Part shown: in pieces, positions 1 to 8,815 of the stretch
How positions within the stretch are numbered: position 1 is the stretch's first letter
How the letters are laid out: every line of letters begins with the position of its first letter
Origin: Porphyromonas pogonae
Lineage (GTDB): Bacteria; Bacteroidota; Bacteroidia; Bacteroidales; Porphyromonadaceae
DNA length: 64,000 nucleotides
Assembly: GCF_036320655.1 (NCBI RefSeq)
Contig: NZ_CP143258.1
Span: 1,178,001-1,242,000, forward strand
Direction: 5' to 3'
Position numbers and translations under genes: made by a program
Notes under the pieces: model-generated
What the model saw: only the letters and a program-made list of their open reading frames with translations
Told to the model about the DNA's origin: nothing
The model's database searches: none

Positions 1-484
1 TGTTTTTGGGACTGCGCATATTGGTGCGAGGATCACGTTTGATAGCATGATTCAAGTCCGGAAATTTGAGCGGATCACGTAAGAAAAAGACGGGCGTGTT
101 ATTGCCGACCAAATCCCAATTACCTTGTTCGGTGTAAAACTTCATTGCAAAACCACGAATGTCACGCTCCGCATCGGCTGCTCCACGCTCTCCTGCTACA
201 GTAGAGAAGCGAATGAAAAGATCGGTCTTTTTCCCTATCTCCGAAAAGATTTTGGCGCAGGTGTATTGTGTGATATCATTGGTCACCGTAAAGGTTCCAA
301 AAGCCCCTGAACCCTTGGCATGCATACGTCTCTCAGGGATTACCTCTCGGTCGAAATGAGCCAACTTTTCCAAATACCACACATCTTGCAATAGCATGGG
401 GCCTCGCTTGCCGGCGGTGGATACATTCTGATTATCAGGTACCGGGGTGCCTGATACACTTGTTAGTTTTTTGTTTCCGTTCAT
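1..484 (-). CDS. katA: Catalase, N-terminal part (runs off the window)
   Basis: Haem catalase, which breaks hydrogen peroxide into water and oxygen in the cytoplasm. The reverse strand reads from ATG at 484 without a stop to the window edge, giving about 161 residues. They carry the family hallmarks: the [12 protein letters not shown] segment with the catalytic His near residue 56, [12 protein letters not shown], the [12 protein letters not shown] strand, and the [11 protein letters not shown] segment with the distal-side Asn. The small flavodoxin-like gene ends 11 bp upstream, so the two probably share a transcript. The C-terminal haem-ligand Tyr region lies outside the window. The family call is secure; the clade (small-subunit type) is inferred. 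Confidence 0.93.
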   Translation of the reverse strand, partial: MNGNKKLTSVSGTPVPDNQNVSTAGKRGPMLLQDVWYLEKLAHFDREVIPERRMHAKGSGAFGTFTVTNDITQYTCAKIFSEIGKKTDLFIRFSTVAGERGAADAERDIRGFAMKFYTEQGNWDLVGNNTPVFFLRDPLKFPDLNHAIKRDPRTNMRSPKN

Positions 485-495
485 GAATGATTGTT

Positions 496-927
496 TTATT
501 CGTTAATGTGTTTTTGTCGTATCATTGTATCGAGTGTCCTTTTATCAGTATCTGTGAGGTGCCCGCTACGTGACTTTAGAGAAAAGATATTGGAATCTAT
601 GGGGGCAATATGCTTCTTCATTTTACGGAACATACTACCCGTACGTATCTTATAGGTGGTAAAGAGAAGTAGCTTCTGGGAAAACGGGTGAGGCAAGGTT
701 CGTGCAAAATCTACCCAAGACTTGTGAGGGTGCTGATGAACGATAAACCAGCCTGACGTCCAACATCCTAAAAGAAGAAAGTCTGTATTGTGTAGCTTAT
801 CCTCCTTGTAATCAGATACGGATGCAAGACTTACATCCAGACCTTTTGACCATAGGTACATGGCTATTTCCCTTGCATATCCGGCCGTTTTGCCTTTATG
901 GCTATAGTAGATAATAGTTGCTTTCAT
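496..927 (-). CDS. Flavodoxin-fold protein
   Basis: Predicted FMN-binding flavodoxin-like protein of 143 residues. The N-terminus [18 protein letters not shown] matches a first beta strand followed by an FMN phosphate loop (residues 8-15), and the hydrophobic strand [13 protein letters not shown] (about 49-61) fits the second FMN-contacting loop of the fold. The length suits a short-chain flavodoxin. It lies just upstream of the catalase gene on the same strand with an 11-bp gap, so a role in oxidative-stress redox chemistry is plausible but inferred. The electron donor and acceptor cannot be read from sequence. Confidence 0.75.
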   Translation of the reverse strand: MKATIIYYSHKGKTAGYAREIAMYLWSKGLDVSLASVSDYKEDKLHNTDFLLLGCWTSGWFIVHQHPHKSWVDFARTLPHPFSQKLLLFTTYKIRTGSMFRKMKKHIAPIDSNIFSLKSRSGHLTDTDKRTLDTMIRQKHINE

Positions 928-1021
928 ATAAAATGTGTCTATAAGGCCGTGTGATGTGAATAATCGCTATAAACAAATATACATATTTTTCGCTTCTTTA
1001 CGCAAGGTAATAAAAGCGAAA

Positions 1022-1049
1022 AGACTGCTTTAAATTAATAAAGCAGTCT
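1022..1049 (-). terminator. Intrinsic terminator after the NlpE-like gene
   Basis: AGACTGCTTT and AAAGCAGTCT form a perfect 10-bp stem with an 8-base loop. On the minus strand it is followed by TTTTCGCTTTT, so it ends transcription of the lipoprotein gene that stops at 1076. Confidence 0.8.
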
Positions 1050-1075
1050 CCTCTGATGTTATTTAGCCTGAAATC

Positions 1076-1510
1076 TTATTGAGGCTTTACATCGATAACT
1101 TTGTCAAGTACGAACTTGTCTGCAGGTTTCTTTTCAGCATCAAGCTGTTGCAGTTTGTTTTCGCCTTGGAGTACATAGATGGTCTTGCTCTCATCATTCA
1201 ACTTGATGGTATCACCGGCAACTTCAAAAGTTCCTTTGGTTTCAGTGGCTTTACCGGCATCTTTACCGGATTTAGGGATCATGTTCATTACAAACTGATT
1301 ATCAGCCGAAAGATTCAAAGTAACGTCATATGACTTTGCTTCTACTGTTGCAGGGATCTCGCCTTTGAATACACCTACGTATACAGGGATGGCAACTTCA
1401 ACGTTTTCTGCTACCTCAACTGTATCAGCTGTGTTTTCTGCGGTCTTTTGTTTGTTATTACAAGCAACCATGGCGAAAGCCATCATTGAAAGGGCTAAAA
1501 ACTTTTTCAT
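1076..1510 (-). CDS. NlpE-like lipoprotein
   Basis: Small exported lipoprotein, 144 residues from the ATG at 1510 (a longer reading would use TTG at 1519). The signal is MKKFLALSMMAFAMVAC, with the lipidated Cys at residue 17. A low-complexity acidic linker (about 20-45) precedes a beta-rich domain starting at IPVYVGVFKGEIPA, which resembles the NlpE N-terminal domain: a PxYxGxxxGxIPxx opening, then a strand pair with KGTFEVAGDTIKL. NlpE relatives are envelope-stress and surface-sensing lipoproteins in enterobacteria; the role in Bacteroidales is not established. It is probably a single-gene unit, with its own terminator at 1022-1049. Confidence 0.72.
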   Translation of the reverse strand: MKKFLALSMMAFAMVACNNKQKTAENTADTVEVAENVEVAIPVYVGVFKGEIPATVEAKSYDVTLNLSADNQFVMNMIPKSGKDAGKATETKGTFEVAGDTIKLNDESKTIYVLQGENKLQQLDAEKKPADKFVLDKVIDVKPQ

Positions 1511-1645
1511 AATCTTCAATTTAGAATGATTTGTGAATCAAATAATTTCTCTCTATAGATCAGCTGCTTTTATGCTGAAATCTTGTACAAAGCTAAAGAT
1601 ATATTCGATACAACAATATTATTTCTCAAGAAAAAATGACATTCA

Positions 1646-3922
1646 TTAGTTCTTTTCATGTGAAAATGTTATTTTTTGCGCATTTATCAAATCCTTGTGC
1701 AGTAATCTGTATTGGTTTTTGTGCTTTTTGCTATCAATGCGGATCACATTAAAGTATTGATCAGATGTATTGTTGAGGTTCTTGTCCGTTTCGATTACAA
1801 TACTTTTATTAGAGTAGTATTTGGGGTCCAAATGTATTGTTACTTTCTCAAATACGGGCTTAGTAAGGGCGTATTCCATATTTCCCGGACAGTCGGGGTA
1901 TAGCCCTATCATCGAATAGATGGCCCAAGCACTCATAGCTCCCGTATCATCGTTGCCGGGAAGACCGTTAGGTGTGTTTTTGAAGTGCTTGCTGAGCAAC
2001 TCTTGTGTAAGTTTTTGTGTTCTCCAAGCCTCACGGGGATAATAGGTGAATAGATAGGGATAAGCAATATCAGGCTCATTGGCCGGATCATAATTGCCAT
2101 TGTCAAAAACACTCTGCAAATGATCTACGAAGATCTTCTCTCCTCCCATCAGTTTAGCAAGACCTTTGATGTCATGAGGCACAAAGAAGGTATAGTTCCA
2201 AGCGTTACCTTCGTGGAAGCCTGGTGATGGTTCAAAGTTTTCGCCTTGTTTGGGATTGAAGGGTGTGAGAAACTTCCCATTGGGTAGTATCGGGCGTAGG
2301 GTGCCGTACTCTTTACTGTAGTATTTTTTGTAGTTCAGGGAGCGCTTGAGGTATATACTGGCATCATGAGGCCTGTTCATGGCTTTAAGCGCGAATTGGC
2401 TCAGGTTCCAATCTGCTATATAATATTCCAAGGCGTGAGAAACAGAATTGTCGAACTTCTCTCTGAGCGCCACATACCCCAGTTTGAGATAGTCGTCATT
2501 ATCGGGTCTCATGAGGTTGCTTTTGCCAGGTGTATCTGCTCCTTTACGCATAGCTTCATAAGCAGTTTTGACATCAAAGTCTCTGAGACCTCTTTGCCAG
2601 GTATCATTGATCACAATAATAGACGGATCACCTTCCATCGTGTATGTCTCCCTGCCATAAAGTTCCCATTTGGGCAACCATCCGCTTTCTTTATACATAT
2701 CTATCATGGTTTTCACCATATCCAGTTGCCTCTGTGGGTAGAGCAAGCACATCAGGGGGTGTACATTACGATAAGTGTCCCATAGGGAATACACAGTGTA
2801 ACGCTCGTGATTGGTTTTGCCTGTAGCCAATGACTCCATTAGGGGATATTCACCGTTGACATCTTGCAGTATATTAGGGTGCAGTAGCATATGGTACAAC
2901 GCTGTATAGAATACTGTTTTTTGATCATTAGATCCACCCTCTACTTCGATTACACTAAGAGCCTTATCCCAAGTTTTGCGGGCGTTGTCTTTAGTTTCGT
3001 CAAAGTTTATCCTTTTTTGTTCAGCTTCAAGATTGAGTAATGCATTTTGTTCACTCACAAAAGATACTGCAGTCTGGACGTATATGGCTTCGCCTGCTTT
3101 AACGTTGTATGTGAACCATGCTCCCAGATCATCTCCACTCAGTTCCTTTTTGTATTTGGTATATATTTTATATCTGCCATTGTCGGGATCCCACTCTGCT
3201 TCTACTCCGGTCATAGGCAATTGTTTTTTCCAATATCCTGATTGCTCTGGCGACTTACTCACGCGTGCTACAAAGTATTGCCTGAATACAGCTTGTGGAT
3301 TGTAGCAAAATGTACCCATGAGTTTGCTGCCTATAATAGTGGAGTCATTCAGAAATCTCACTGTGGCACCTGATTCGTTGGTCAATGCTTGTCCCAGATT
3401 GAATAGTATATTGCCTTTACCTGCTTTTTCAAATGTAAACTTTGCCAGAGAAGTGCGCATTGTGGCTGTAACTTCGGCTTTTACATTGTATTTCTCAAAA
3501 TAAGAGCTGTAGTACCCTGGTGATGCTTTTTCGCGAGAGAGATGATCACCATAGGATTTGTAATCAACATCAAGTTTTCCGGCTGTTGCCATGACTATCA
3601 ATCCCCCTAAATCAGGACAACCTACACCACTCAGGTTTACCTGACTGAATCCTATTGAGTAAGTATTATCTTTGGAGTAGGGCGTGCTCCACCATTGAGC
3701 ATCTTTATCAAATTTATTTGTTTTCGAGCCTGTAACGTTGAATGGTGTAATACTCATCAGGCCATGAGGTAATACAGCTCCCGGATTTGTGGTGCCGTAG
3801 TTAGTAGTACCTATAAATGGATTGACGTAATCTGTAGGAGTAAATTGTTTTTGGGCAAACAATGACGAAGTTATACCTGTACAGTACATACAGATAACAG
3901 CTAGTATCTTTCTTTTCATCAT
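1646..3922 (-). CDS. GH92 alpha-1,2-mannosidase
   Basis: Exported glycoside hydrolase of family 92, which removes alpha-linked mannose from N-glycans or mannans by a calcium-dependent inverting mechanism. The 758 residues fit the family. A signal peptide (1-24, ending LFAQ) is followed by the family opening VNPFIGT (33-39), the AVLPHGLMSITPF segment, a central DPSIIVINDTWQRG segment, and the C-terminal GNDDTGAMSAW motif whose Asp pair belongs to the GH92 catalytic/metal site. No SusC/SusD partners are in the window, so this is an orphan rather than part of a visible polysaccharide locus. ATG at 3922 and 3919 are both possible. Confidence 0.93.
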   Translation of the reverse strand: MMKRKILAVICMYCTGITSSLFAQKQFTPTDYVNPFIGTTNYGTTNPGAVLPHGLMSITPFNVTGSKTNKFDKDAQWWSTPYSKDNTYSIGFSQVNLSGVGCPDLGGLIVMATAGKLDVDYKSYGDHLSREKASPGYYSSYFEKYNVKAEVTATMRTSLAKFTFEKAGKGNILFNLGQALTNESGATVRFLNDSTIIGSKLMGTFCYNPQAVFRQYFVARVSKSPEQSGYWKKQLPMTGVEAEWDPDNGRYKIYTKYKKELSGDDLGAWFTYNVKAGEAIYVQTAVSFVSEQNALLNLEAEQKRINFDETKDNARKTWDKALSVIEVEGGSNDQKTVFYTALYHMLLHPNILQDVNGEYPLMESLATGKTNHERYTVYSLWDTYRNVHPLMCLLYPQRQLDMVKTMIDMYKESGWLPKWELYGRETYTMEGDPSIIVINDTWQRGLRDFDVKTAYEAMRKGADTPGKSNLMRPDNDDYLKLGYVALREKFDNSVSHALEYYIADWNLSQFALKAMNRPHDASIYLKRSLNYKKYYSKEYGTLRPILPNGKFLTPFNPKQGENFEPSPGFHEGNAWNYTFFVPHDIKGLAKLMGGEKIFVDHLQSVFDNGNYDPANEPDIAYPYLFTYYPREAWRTQKLTQELLSKHFKNTPNGLPGNDDTGAMSAWAIYSMIGLYPDCPGNMEYALTKPVFEKVTIHLDPKYYSNKSIVIETDKNLNNTSDQYFNVIRIDSKKHKNQYRLLHKDLINAQKITFSHEKN

Positions 3923-4066
3923 GGAATAATGCGTAATTATTTAATGTCTTATACAAAAATAGGGATAAAAACTGAAAATAGCCTGAAAACAATAAGTGCG
4001 CTTAGAAGTGTCAAGCATCTTGCAGGAAATACGGTTGATTTCGGTTAGATAGCTGCAGTGGAGATA

Positions 4067-5194
4067 TTACATGAAGAGATCGGACATGATGCCGTCTGAG
4101 ACGAAAATGCCTTCTTCCGTGAGTATGAAGTGGTGGTTCGCCGTTTCTTTGATTAGATTTTGACGGAGATATTTGTCTGCTGATTTTAAGAGTATAGCAT
4201 AAACCTCATTACCGAATCTCTCTTTGATTTCCATTACATTGATACCCCACATGGTACGAAGGCCAGTCAGTATTGTCTCATTGAATAAATCTTTGACTGT
4301 TAACACCTCTTTGCTTTGAGGGAGTTGATCTTCTCGGAGTATCATGCGTGTATATTCCTGTATAGAGGAGACGTTGAAAAGTCTACTCTGGTCATAGAAG
4401 CTATGAGCTGAAGGTCCCAACCCGATATAAGGGGTGTAGCGCCAGTAATCGGTATTGAGACGCGCGTAAGCTCCCGGTTGGGCAAAATTGGATATCTCAT
4501 AATGCTCATAACCTGCAGCTTTGAGTCTATGTATAAGCAGTCTGAACATCTGCAGACTTATATCCTCATCTATGGCCTTTATTTTACCAAGATTGAGTAG
4601 CTTGGTCATGGGCGTACCTTCTTCATAGATGAGATGGTATGAGGATATATGAGGGATATCAAGTGATAATACGGCATCCATATTCTTGTCCCACATTTCC
4701 AATGTCTGTCCCGGTAGTCCATAAATGAGATCAACACTGATATTGGTAATATCATGATGGCGCAGATTGTCGACGGCCTCATATACCTGTCCTGCGGCAT
4801 GTCTTCGGTTCAGGAACTTCAGATCTTTATTATCAAAGCTTTGGGCTCCCATGCTCACTCTGTTTATCGGCAATGAAGCTATGGATGCCGTATATTCTAT
4901 GGATAGATCATCCGGGTTGGCTTCCAAAGTGTGTTCACCATGAGGAAGAACTTGCCAAGTACTGTATATTTTATTGAATATAGTGTCTAGTTCTCTTGCT
5001 GACAATAGACTGGGGGTTCCTCCACCCAAATAAATATGCTCTATATCTCCATTATATATAGTGGCTTGTATAATCTCCATCTCTCGCTCGAGAGCTTGTA
5101 GATAGTCCTGCTTCAGAGTCTTATTGGTCTGCGTGTAAAAGTCACAATAAGTACAGCGGGAAGCACAAAACGGCACATGTATATATAAATTCAT
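4067..5194 (-). CDS. hemW: HemW-type radical SAM protein (coproporphyrinogen III oxidase-like)
   Basis: Radical SAM protein of the HemW/HemN-like family, thought to insert haem into respiratory proteins rather than oxidise coproporphyrinogen. The 375 residues open with the [4Fe-4S] motif Cys10-x3-Cys14-x2-Cys17 (CASRCTYCDF), then the SAM-binding GGGTPS at 57-62 and the HemN-like DLIYGLPGQT strand. The short N-terminus, without the extra HemN extension, favours HemW. It is last in the run asd-panC-GHL10-hemW, 15 bp after the previous stop, and is probably co-transcribed with it. Confidence 0.88.
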   Translation of the reverse strand: MNLYIHVPFCASRCTYCDFYTQTNKTLKQDYLQALEREMEIIQATIYNGDIEHIYLGGGTPSLLSARELDTIFNKIYSTWQVLPHGEHTLEANPDDLSIEYTASIASLPINRVSMGAQSFDNKDLKFLNRRHAAGQVYEAVDNLRHHDITNISVDLIYGLPGQTLEMWDKNMDAVLSLDIPHISSYHLIYEEGTPMTKLLNLGKIKAIDEDISLQMFRLLIHRLKAAGYEHYEISNFAQPGAYARLNTDYWRYTPYIGLGPSAHSFYDQSRLFNVSSIQEYTRMILREDQLPQSKEVLTVKDLFNETILTGLRTMWGINVMEIKERFGNEVYAILLKSADKYLRQNLIKETANHHFILTEEGIFVSDGIMSDLFM

Positions 5195-5209
5195 TCGGGA
5201 AGGCTTATC

Positions 5210-6766
5210 TCATTTATTCATATAGATAGCTCCTTTGTCACAAGGTGCAACAAATCCGAGCGGATTCACGGCCTCTACTCCTATCTCGATGTATCCGCCA
5301 TGCGGTGTGATATTCTTACTGATGGTGTATTGTTTTTCATTTACTCCATCAGCTATAAGCATGCTTTTACTGTCACCCGATTTCTCGGTTATCCTACCCC
5401 AGATGCGGTAAGTTTCAGGCGTTTTATTGTGGATAGAGTCTGTAGCCCATGTGATTTTAAGATCATCTTTTCCCGGTTGTATGACTATATTAATAGGTTT
5501 TGCCGGGGGATATTTCTTACCACGATCCAATGACAGAGCCAATGCTTTTGTTTTGAATCTATCACGTATCATCATACGCATTTCCGGACGGCTGCTCCGG
5601 ATATTCTCATCCCTAAAGAAACAAACTCCCGGCATGTGACAGTCTTTGACATAATCCATCTGGCATGAAATATCATTGACGTTCCATCTGACCGTGCTTC
5701 TCTCATCTACTCTATAAGCCCCTAAACCGGCGATTACTTTGGCTTGTTTGAGTGACTTTTGCCAATCGAGGAGAAAAGGTTCGAAAAGCTGATCCTTATA
5801 ATACATCATAGGCACTACGAAGTCTATTACATCTCCTTTTTCCCATGATTCAGGGTCCTGATGCACTGACTCAAAGGCCGTCCATCCATGCGAGCTTTTG
5901 AGCTCGGGTAAATATTTAAGCTTACCCAATGTGGCCGCACTGATTTGCACCCATGGAGAAATGGCATGTACCTTCTTGTTGATTGTTCGGAATAGAGCAG
6001 TAATATTATCACGGCGCCATTGGTACAGGCCTTCACCTTGTCCATATTTGTTATAGGTGAATTTATCATTGAACTTCACAGCATTCTCGGGATATCTTAC
6101 ATAATCCATATGGATACCGTCTACGGGGTACTTCTTCACTATCTCTTCCGCAATATCTGCAATGTATTCTCTCGCTTCCGGTTCTCCTGGATTGAGATAC
6201 CACTCTCCATCATGCTTTACTGTCCATGATGATTTGATATGTGATGATAGCTTACTGAAGTTCTTATGACTACCCAAAGGGAATGTCACCAACCATGCAT
6301 GGCATGCAAGTCCTCTACTATGACAAGCTTTTACTGCATAGTCAAGCGGATCATAATCGGGCCTATTCCCCGACGAGGTGAAGTCCGGAGAGAAAGGTTC
6401 GTATTGTGATGGATATATCACATTGCCCCTCTGCCGCACTTGAAGAAATATAGTGTTGAACCCATCCTCCTTGAGCCTGTCAAGAATATGATCCAATTCC
6501 AGTTGCTGAGCTTTGATCCCCGAAGCATTGTTTGCCTTGGTTTTGGGCCAGTCCAGTCCGTATATTGTTGTGAGCCATACTGCCCTCATTTCTTGCTTTA
6601 CACCCTCGACTTGTGGTGTCTCCCACGGCTTTGACGGAATAACCAATGTGTCTTTGGGCACGACTTTCACCGGCACAGGCTTTGCTTTGCGGACTTTTGA
6701 GGCAGTACCGCAAGCGGTAAGAAGTGATAGTGTAGCCAGAAAAATGATGCAATAATGTCTTTTCAC
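5210..6766 (-). CDS. GHL10-family glycosidase-like lipoprotein
   Basis: Exported lipoprotein of the glycosyl-hydrolase-like 10 family (YngK-like, PF02638), 518 residues. The lipobox is LTAC with Cys19. The TIM-barrel domain (about 55-400) shows the family opening EMRAVWLTTIYGLDWP, then FNTIFLQVRQRGN and DGIHMDYVRYPE. A fibronectin-III-like C-terminus follows. The family is thought to act on cell-wall or surface glycans, but its substrate is unproven. The start must be the GTG at 6766: an in-frame TAG lies just upstream and there is no ATG nearby. It sits between panC and hemW with gaps of 13 and 15 bp. Confidence 0.86.
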   Translation of the reverse strand: MKRHYCIIFLATLSLLTACGTASKVRKAKPVPVKVVPKDTLVIPSKPWETPQVEGVKQEMRAVWLTTIYGLDWPKTKANNASGIKAQQLELDHILDRLKEDGFNTIFLQVRQRGNVIYPSQYEPFSPDFTSSGNRPDYDPLDYAVKACHSRGLACHAWLVTFPLGSHKNFSKLSSHIKSSWTVKHDGEWYLNPGEPEAREYIADIAEEIVKKYPVDGIHMDYVRYPENAVKFNDKFTYNKYGQGEGLYQWRRDNITALFRTINKKVHAISPWVQISAATLGKLKYLPELKSSHGWTAFESVHQDPESWEKGDVIDFVVPMMYYKDQLFEPFLLDWQKSLKQAKVIAGLGAYRVDERSTVRWNVNDISCQMDYVKDCHMPGVCFFRDENIRSSRPEMRMMIRDRFKTKALALSLDRGKKYPPAKPINIVIQPGKDDLKITWATDSIHNKTPETYRIWGRITEKSGDSKSMLIADGVNEKQYTISKNITPHGGYIEIGVEAVNPLGFVAPCDKGAIYMNK

Positions 6767-6779
6767 AACGGACTAATGA

Positions 6780-7628
6780 TTAGTTTGAATAATGAATATT
6801 GTCGATTAAGCGTACTTCTCCACAATAAACGGTAATGCAACCCATAATATTTTGTGATTCATTCCATTCCTTGATGCTCTGAAGTGTATCTCCATCTACA
6901 ATATCATAGTATTCTACTTCCAAGGAATTAATTTTATTCAGCTCTTCCACTACCTTATCTTTTACTTGTTGTGGCTTCATATTATGAGCCCAGGAGGTGC
7001 TTTGCTGCAATATCTGATGAATGTGGGGCGCCTTGCAGCGAAGGTCGTGGGACAATCTTACATTACGGCTACTAAGAGCCAGTCCGTCTTCTTCACGGAT
7101 TATGGGGCATGCCACAATCCTTACTGAGCTTCTCATTTGGTTTACCATCGCTTTGATTACGGCTATTTGTTGGAAATCTTTTTCCCCAAAAAATGCTTTA
7201 TCAGGCTTCACGATCTCAAACAAACGGCTTACAACTTGCATTACTCCATTGAAGTGTCCCGGTCTGTGCTTGCCTTCCATCACTTCTGCTACTGCACCTA
7301 CGTCGAATATCCGATCATCTTTTTCGGGATAGATAGTTTCTACTTCGGGATGAAATATAGCATGAGCACCGACATCTTCAAGTAGGTCGGCATCGGCTTG
7401 AAAAGTGCGAGGATAAGTCTCCAGATCTTTGGGGTCATTGAACTGTGTGGGATTTACAAATATGCTCACTATACATACATCGCATTCATCCAAAGCTTTC
7501 TTTACGAGACTCAAATGACCTTTGTGCAAAGCTCCCATGGTAGGCACAAAACCTATGGTTCTGCCCGCACTTTTCTGTGCATAGACAAAATTCTCTACTT
7601 CCTCGATCTTAGTTAATACTGTGATCAT
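6780..7628 (-). CDS. panC: Pantoate-beta-alanine ligase
   Basis: Cytoplasmic enzyme that joins pantoate and beta-alanine with ATP to make pantothenate, the precursor of CoA. The 282 residues match the family length. The nucleotide-binding MGALHKGH motif is at 31-38, with SIFVNPTQF, the GEKDFQQ segment and LALSSRNVRLS (the KMSKS-like loop) in order. It starts 2 bp after the asd stop codon, so it is translated from the same message. panB and panD are not in the window. Confidence 0.96.
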   Translation of the reverse strand: MITVLTKIEEVENFVYAQKSAGRTIGFVPTMGALHKGHLSLVKKALDECDVCIVSIFVNPTQFNDPKDLETYPRTFQADADLLEDVGAHAIFHPEVETIYPEKDDRIFDVGAVAEVMEGKHRPGHFNGVMQVVSRLFEIVKPDKAFFGEKDFQQIAVIKAMVNQMRSSVRIVACPIIREEDGLALSSRNVRLSHDLRCKAPHIHQILQQSTSWAHNMKPQQVKDKVVEELNKINSLEVEYYDIVDGDTLQSIKEWNESQNIMGCITVYCGEVRLIDNIHYSN

Positions 7629-7630
7629 GA

Positions 7631-8647
7631 TTATTTTTTGCTAAATACTCCTTTTTCGATGAGATACTGTGCTATTTGAACTGCATTGAGGGCTGCGCCT
7701 TTCTTGATTTGGTCGCCTACACACCAGAAGGTCAAACCGCAAGGGTTAGTGAGATCCTCTCTTACTCGTCCAACATACACAGGGTCTTTTTCTGCGATAT
7801 ACAGCGGCATGGGATATACCTGCTCGGCAGGATTGTCTTGCCATACGATGCCTGGAGCATTCTTAAAAGCCTCTTTGGCTTCTTCAATTTCAATAGGTTG
7901 CTCTGTCTCCACCCAGATAGCTTCAGAGTGTGCTCTTGTTACGGGTACTCTCACACAAGTAGCGCTTACTTGGATATCGCTATGCATGATTTTGCGCGTT
8001 TCATTGTACATTTTCATCTCCTCTTTGGTGTAGTCATTATCCATGAATACATCAATCTGAGGGATCAGGTTATGGGCAAGTTGGTATGCAAATTTTTCTA
8101 CGGATGCATCTTTGCCCTCCGCCAGCTCTTTGGTTTGTTTGATGAGTTCTTCAATTCCTCGTGCTCCGGCACCACTGGCCGCTTGGTATGTGGCCACATG
8201 TACTCTCTTGATATGTGATAGCTTTTCTATGGCATTCAAAGCCACTACCATTTGTATGGTGGTACAGTTGGGATTGGCTATGATTTTCCTGGGGGCCGAT
8301 AGTGCATCCTCACCGTTTACTTCAGGTACTACCAATGGTACGTCTTGTTCCATCCTGAAGGCGTTGGAGTTGTCTATCATGATGGCACCATGCTTAGTGA
8401 TAGTCTCTGCAAATTCCTGAGAAATACCGCCGCCGGCAGAGGTGAATGCGATATCTATATCTTGAAAATCATCATTGTGTTTGAGTTCCAGTACCTCATA
8501 TTCTTTATTTCTGAAAGTATACTTACGTCCGGCACTACGTGCAGAGCCAAACAATTTGAGGTTTTTTATTTTCAGATCTCTTTCACTCAGGACTCTCAGG
8601 AATTCTTGTCCTACAGCTCCGCTTACTCCTACAATTGCTATATTCAT
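7631..8647 (-). CDS. asd: Aspartate-semialdehyde dehydrogenase
   Basis: NADP-dependent enzyme that reduces aspartyl phosphate to aspartate semialdehyde, the branch point to lysine/diaminopimelate, threonine and methionine. From ATG 8647 it has 338 residues, with the Rossmann motif GVSGAVGQ at 7-14, the active-site Cys128 in NPNCTT and AYQAASGAG in the catalytic domain. A longer reading from 8731 is rejected because a TATCTTTG promoter element lies between 8720 and 8713, inside that extension. It heads the asd-panC-GHL10-hemW run. Confidence 0.95.
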   Translation of the reverse strand: MNIAIVGVSGAVGQEFLRVLSERDLKIKNLKLFGSARSAGRKYTFRNKEYEVLELKHNDDFQDIDIAFTSAGGGISQEFAETITKHGAIMIDNSNAFRMEQDVPLVVPEVNGEDALSAPRKIIANPNCTTIQMVVALNAIEKLSHIKRVHVATYQAASGAGARGIEELIKQTKELAEGKDASVEKFAYQLAHNLIPQIDVFMDNDYTKEEMKMYNETRKIMHSDIQVSATCVRVPVTRAHSEAIWVETEQPIEIEEAKEAFKNAPGIVWQDNPAEQVYPMPLYIAEKDPVYVGRVREDLTNPCGLTFWCVGDQIKKGAALNAVQIAQYLIEKGVFSKK

Positions 8648-8712
8648 TCCGGTAATAAATTTTCTGTTTTTTTGTGTGTAAATATCAAAGTTATAACTTT
8701 GCATTTGTGATG

Positions 8713-8720
8713 CAAAGATA
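8713..8720 (-). promoter_or_regulatory. -7 element of the asd operon
   Basis: TATCTTTG on the minus strand matches the Bacteroidota -7 consensus TAnnTTTG and lies about 65 bp before the asd ATG at 8647. No clear TTG -33 element is seen at the usual distance. Its position argues for the shorter asd start. Confidence 0.55.
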
Positions 8721-8815
8721 TGAAAATCCATACCTTTAGTTCATGTTTACCTTAAAAACTTTATGTTATACATAATAACATGCAGTTATTTTATCTGCAT
8801 TAACACATTTTGACC

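Noticed and set aside
8647-8731. Longer asd start at 8731
   Set aside because: The extension spans a TATCTTTG promoter element and adds 28 residues before the conserved [13 protein letters not shown] start.
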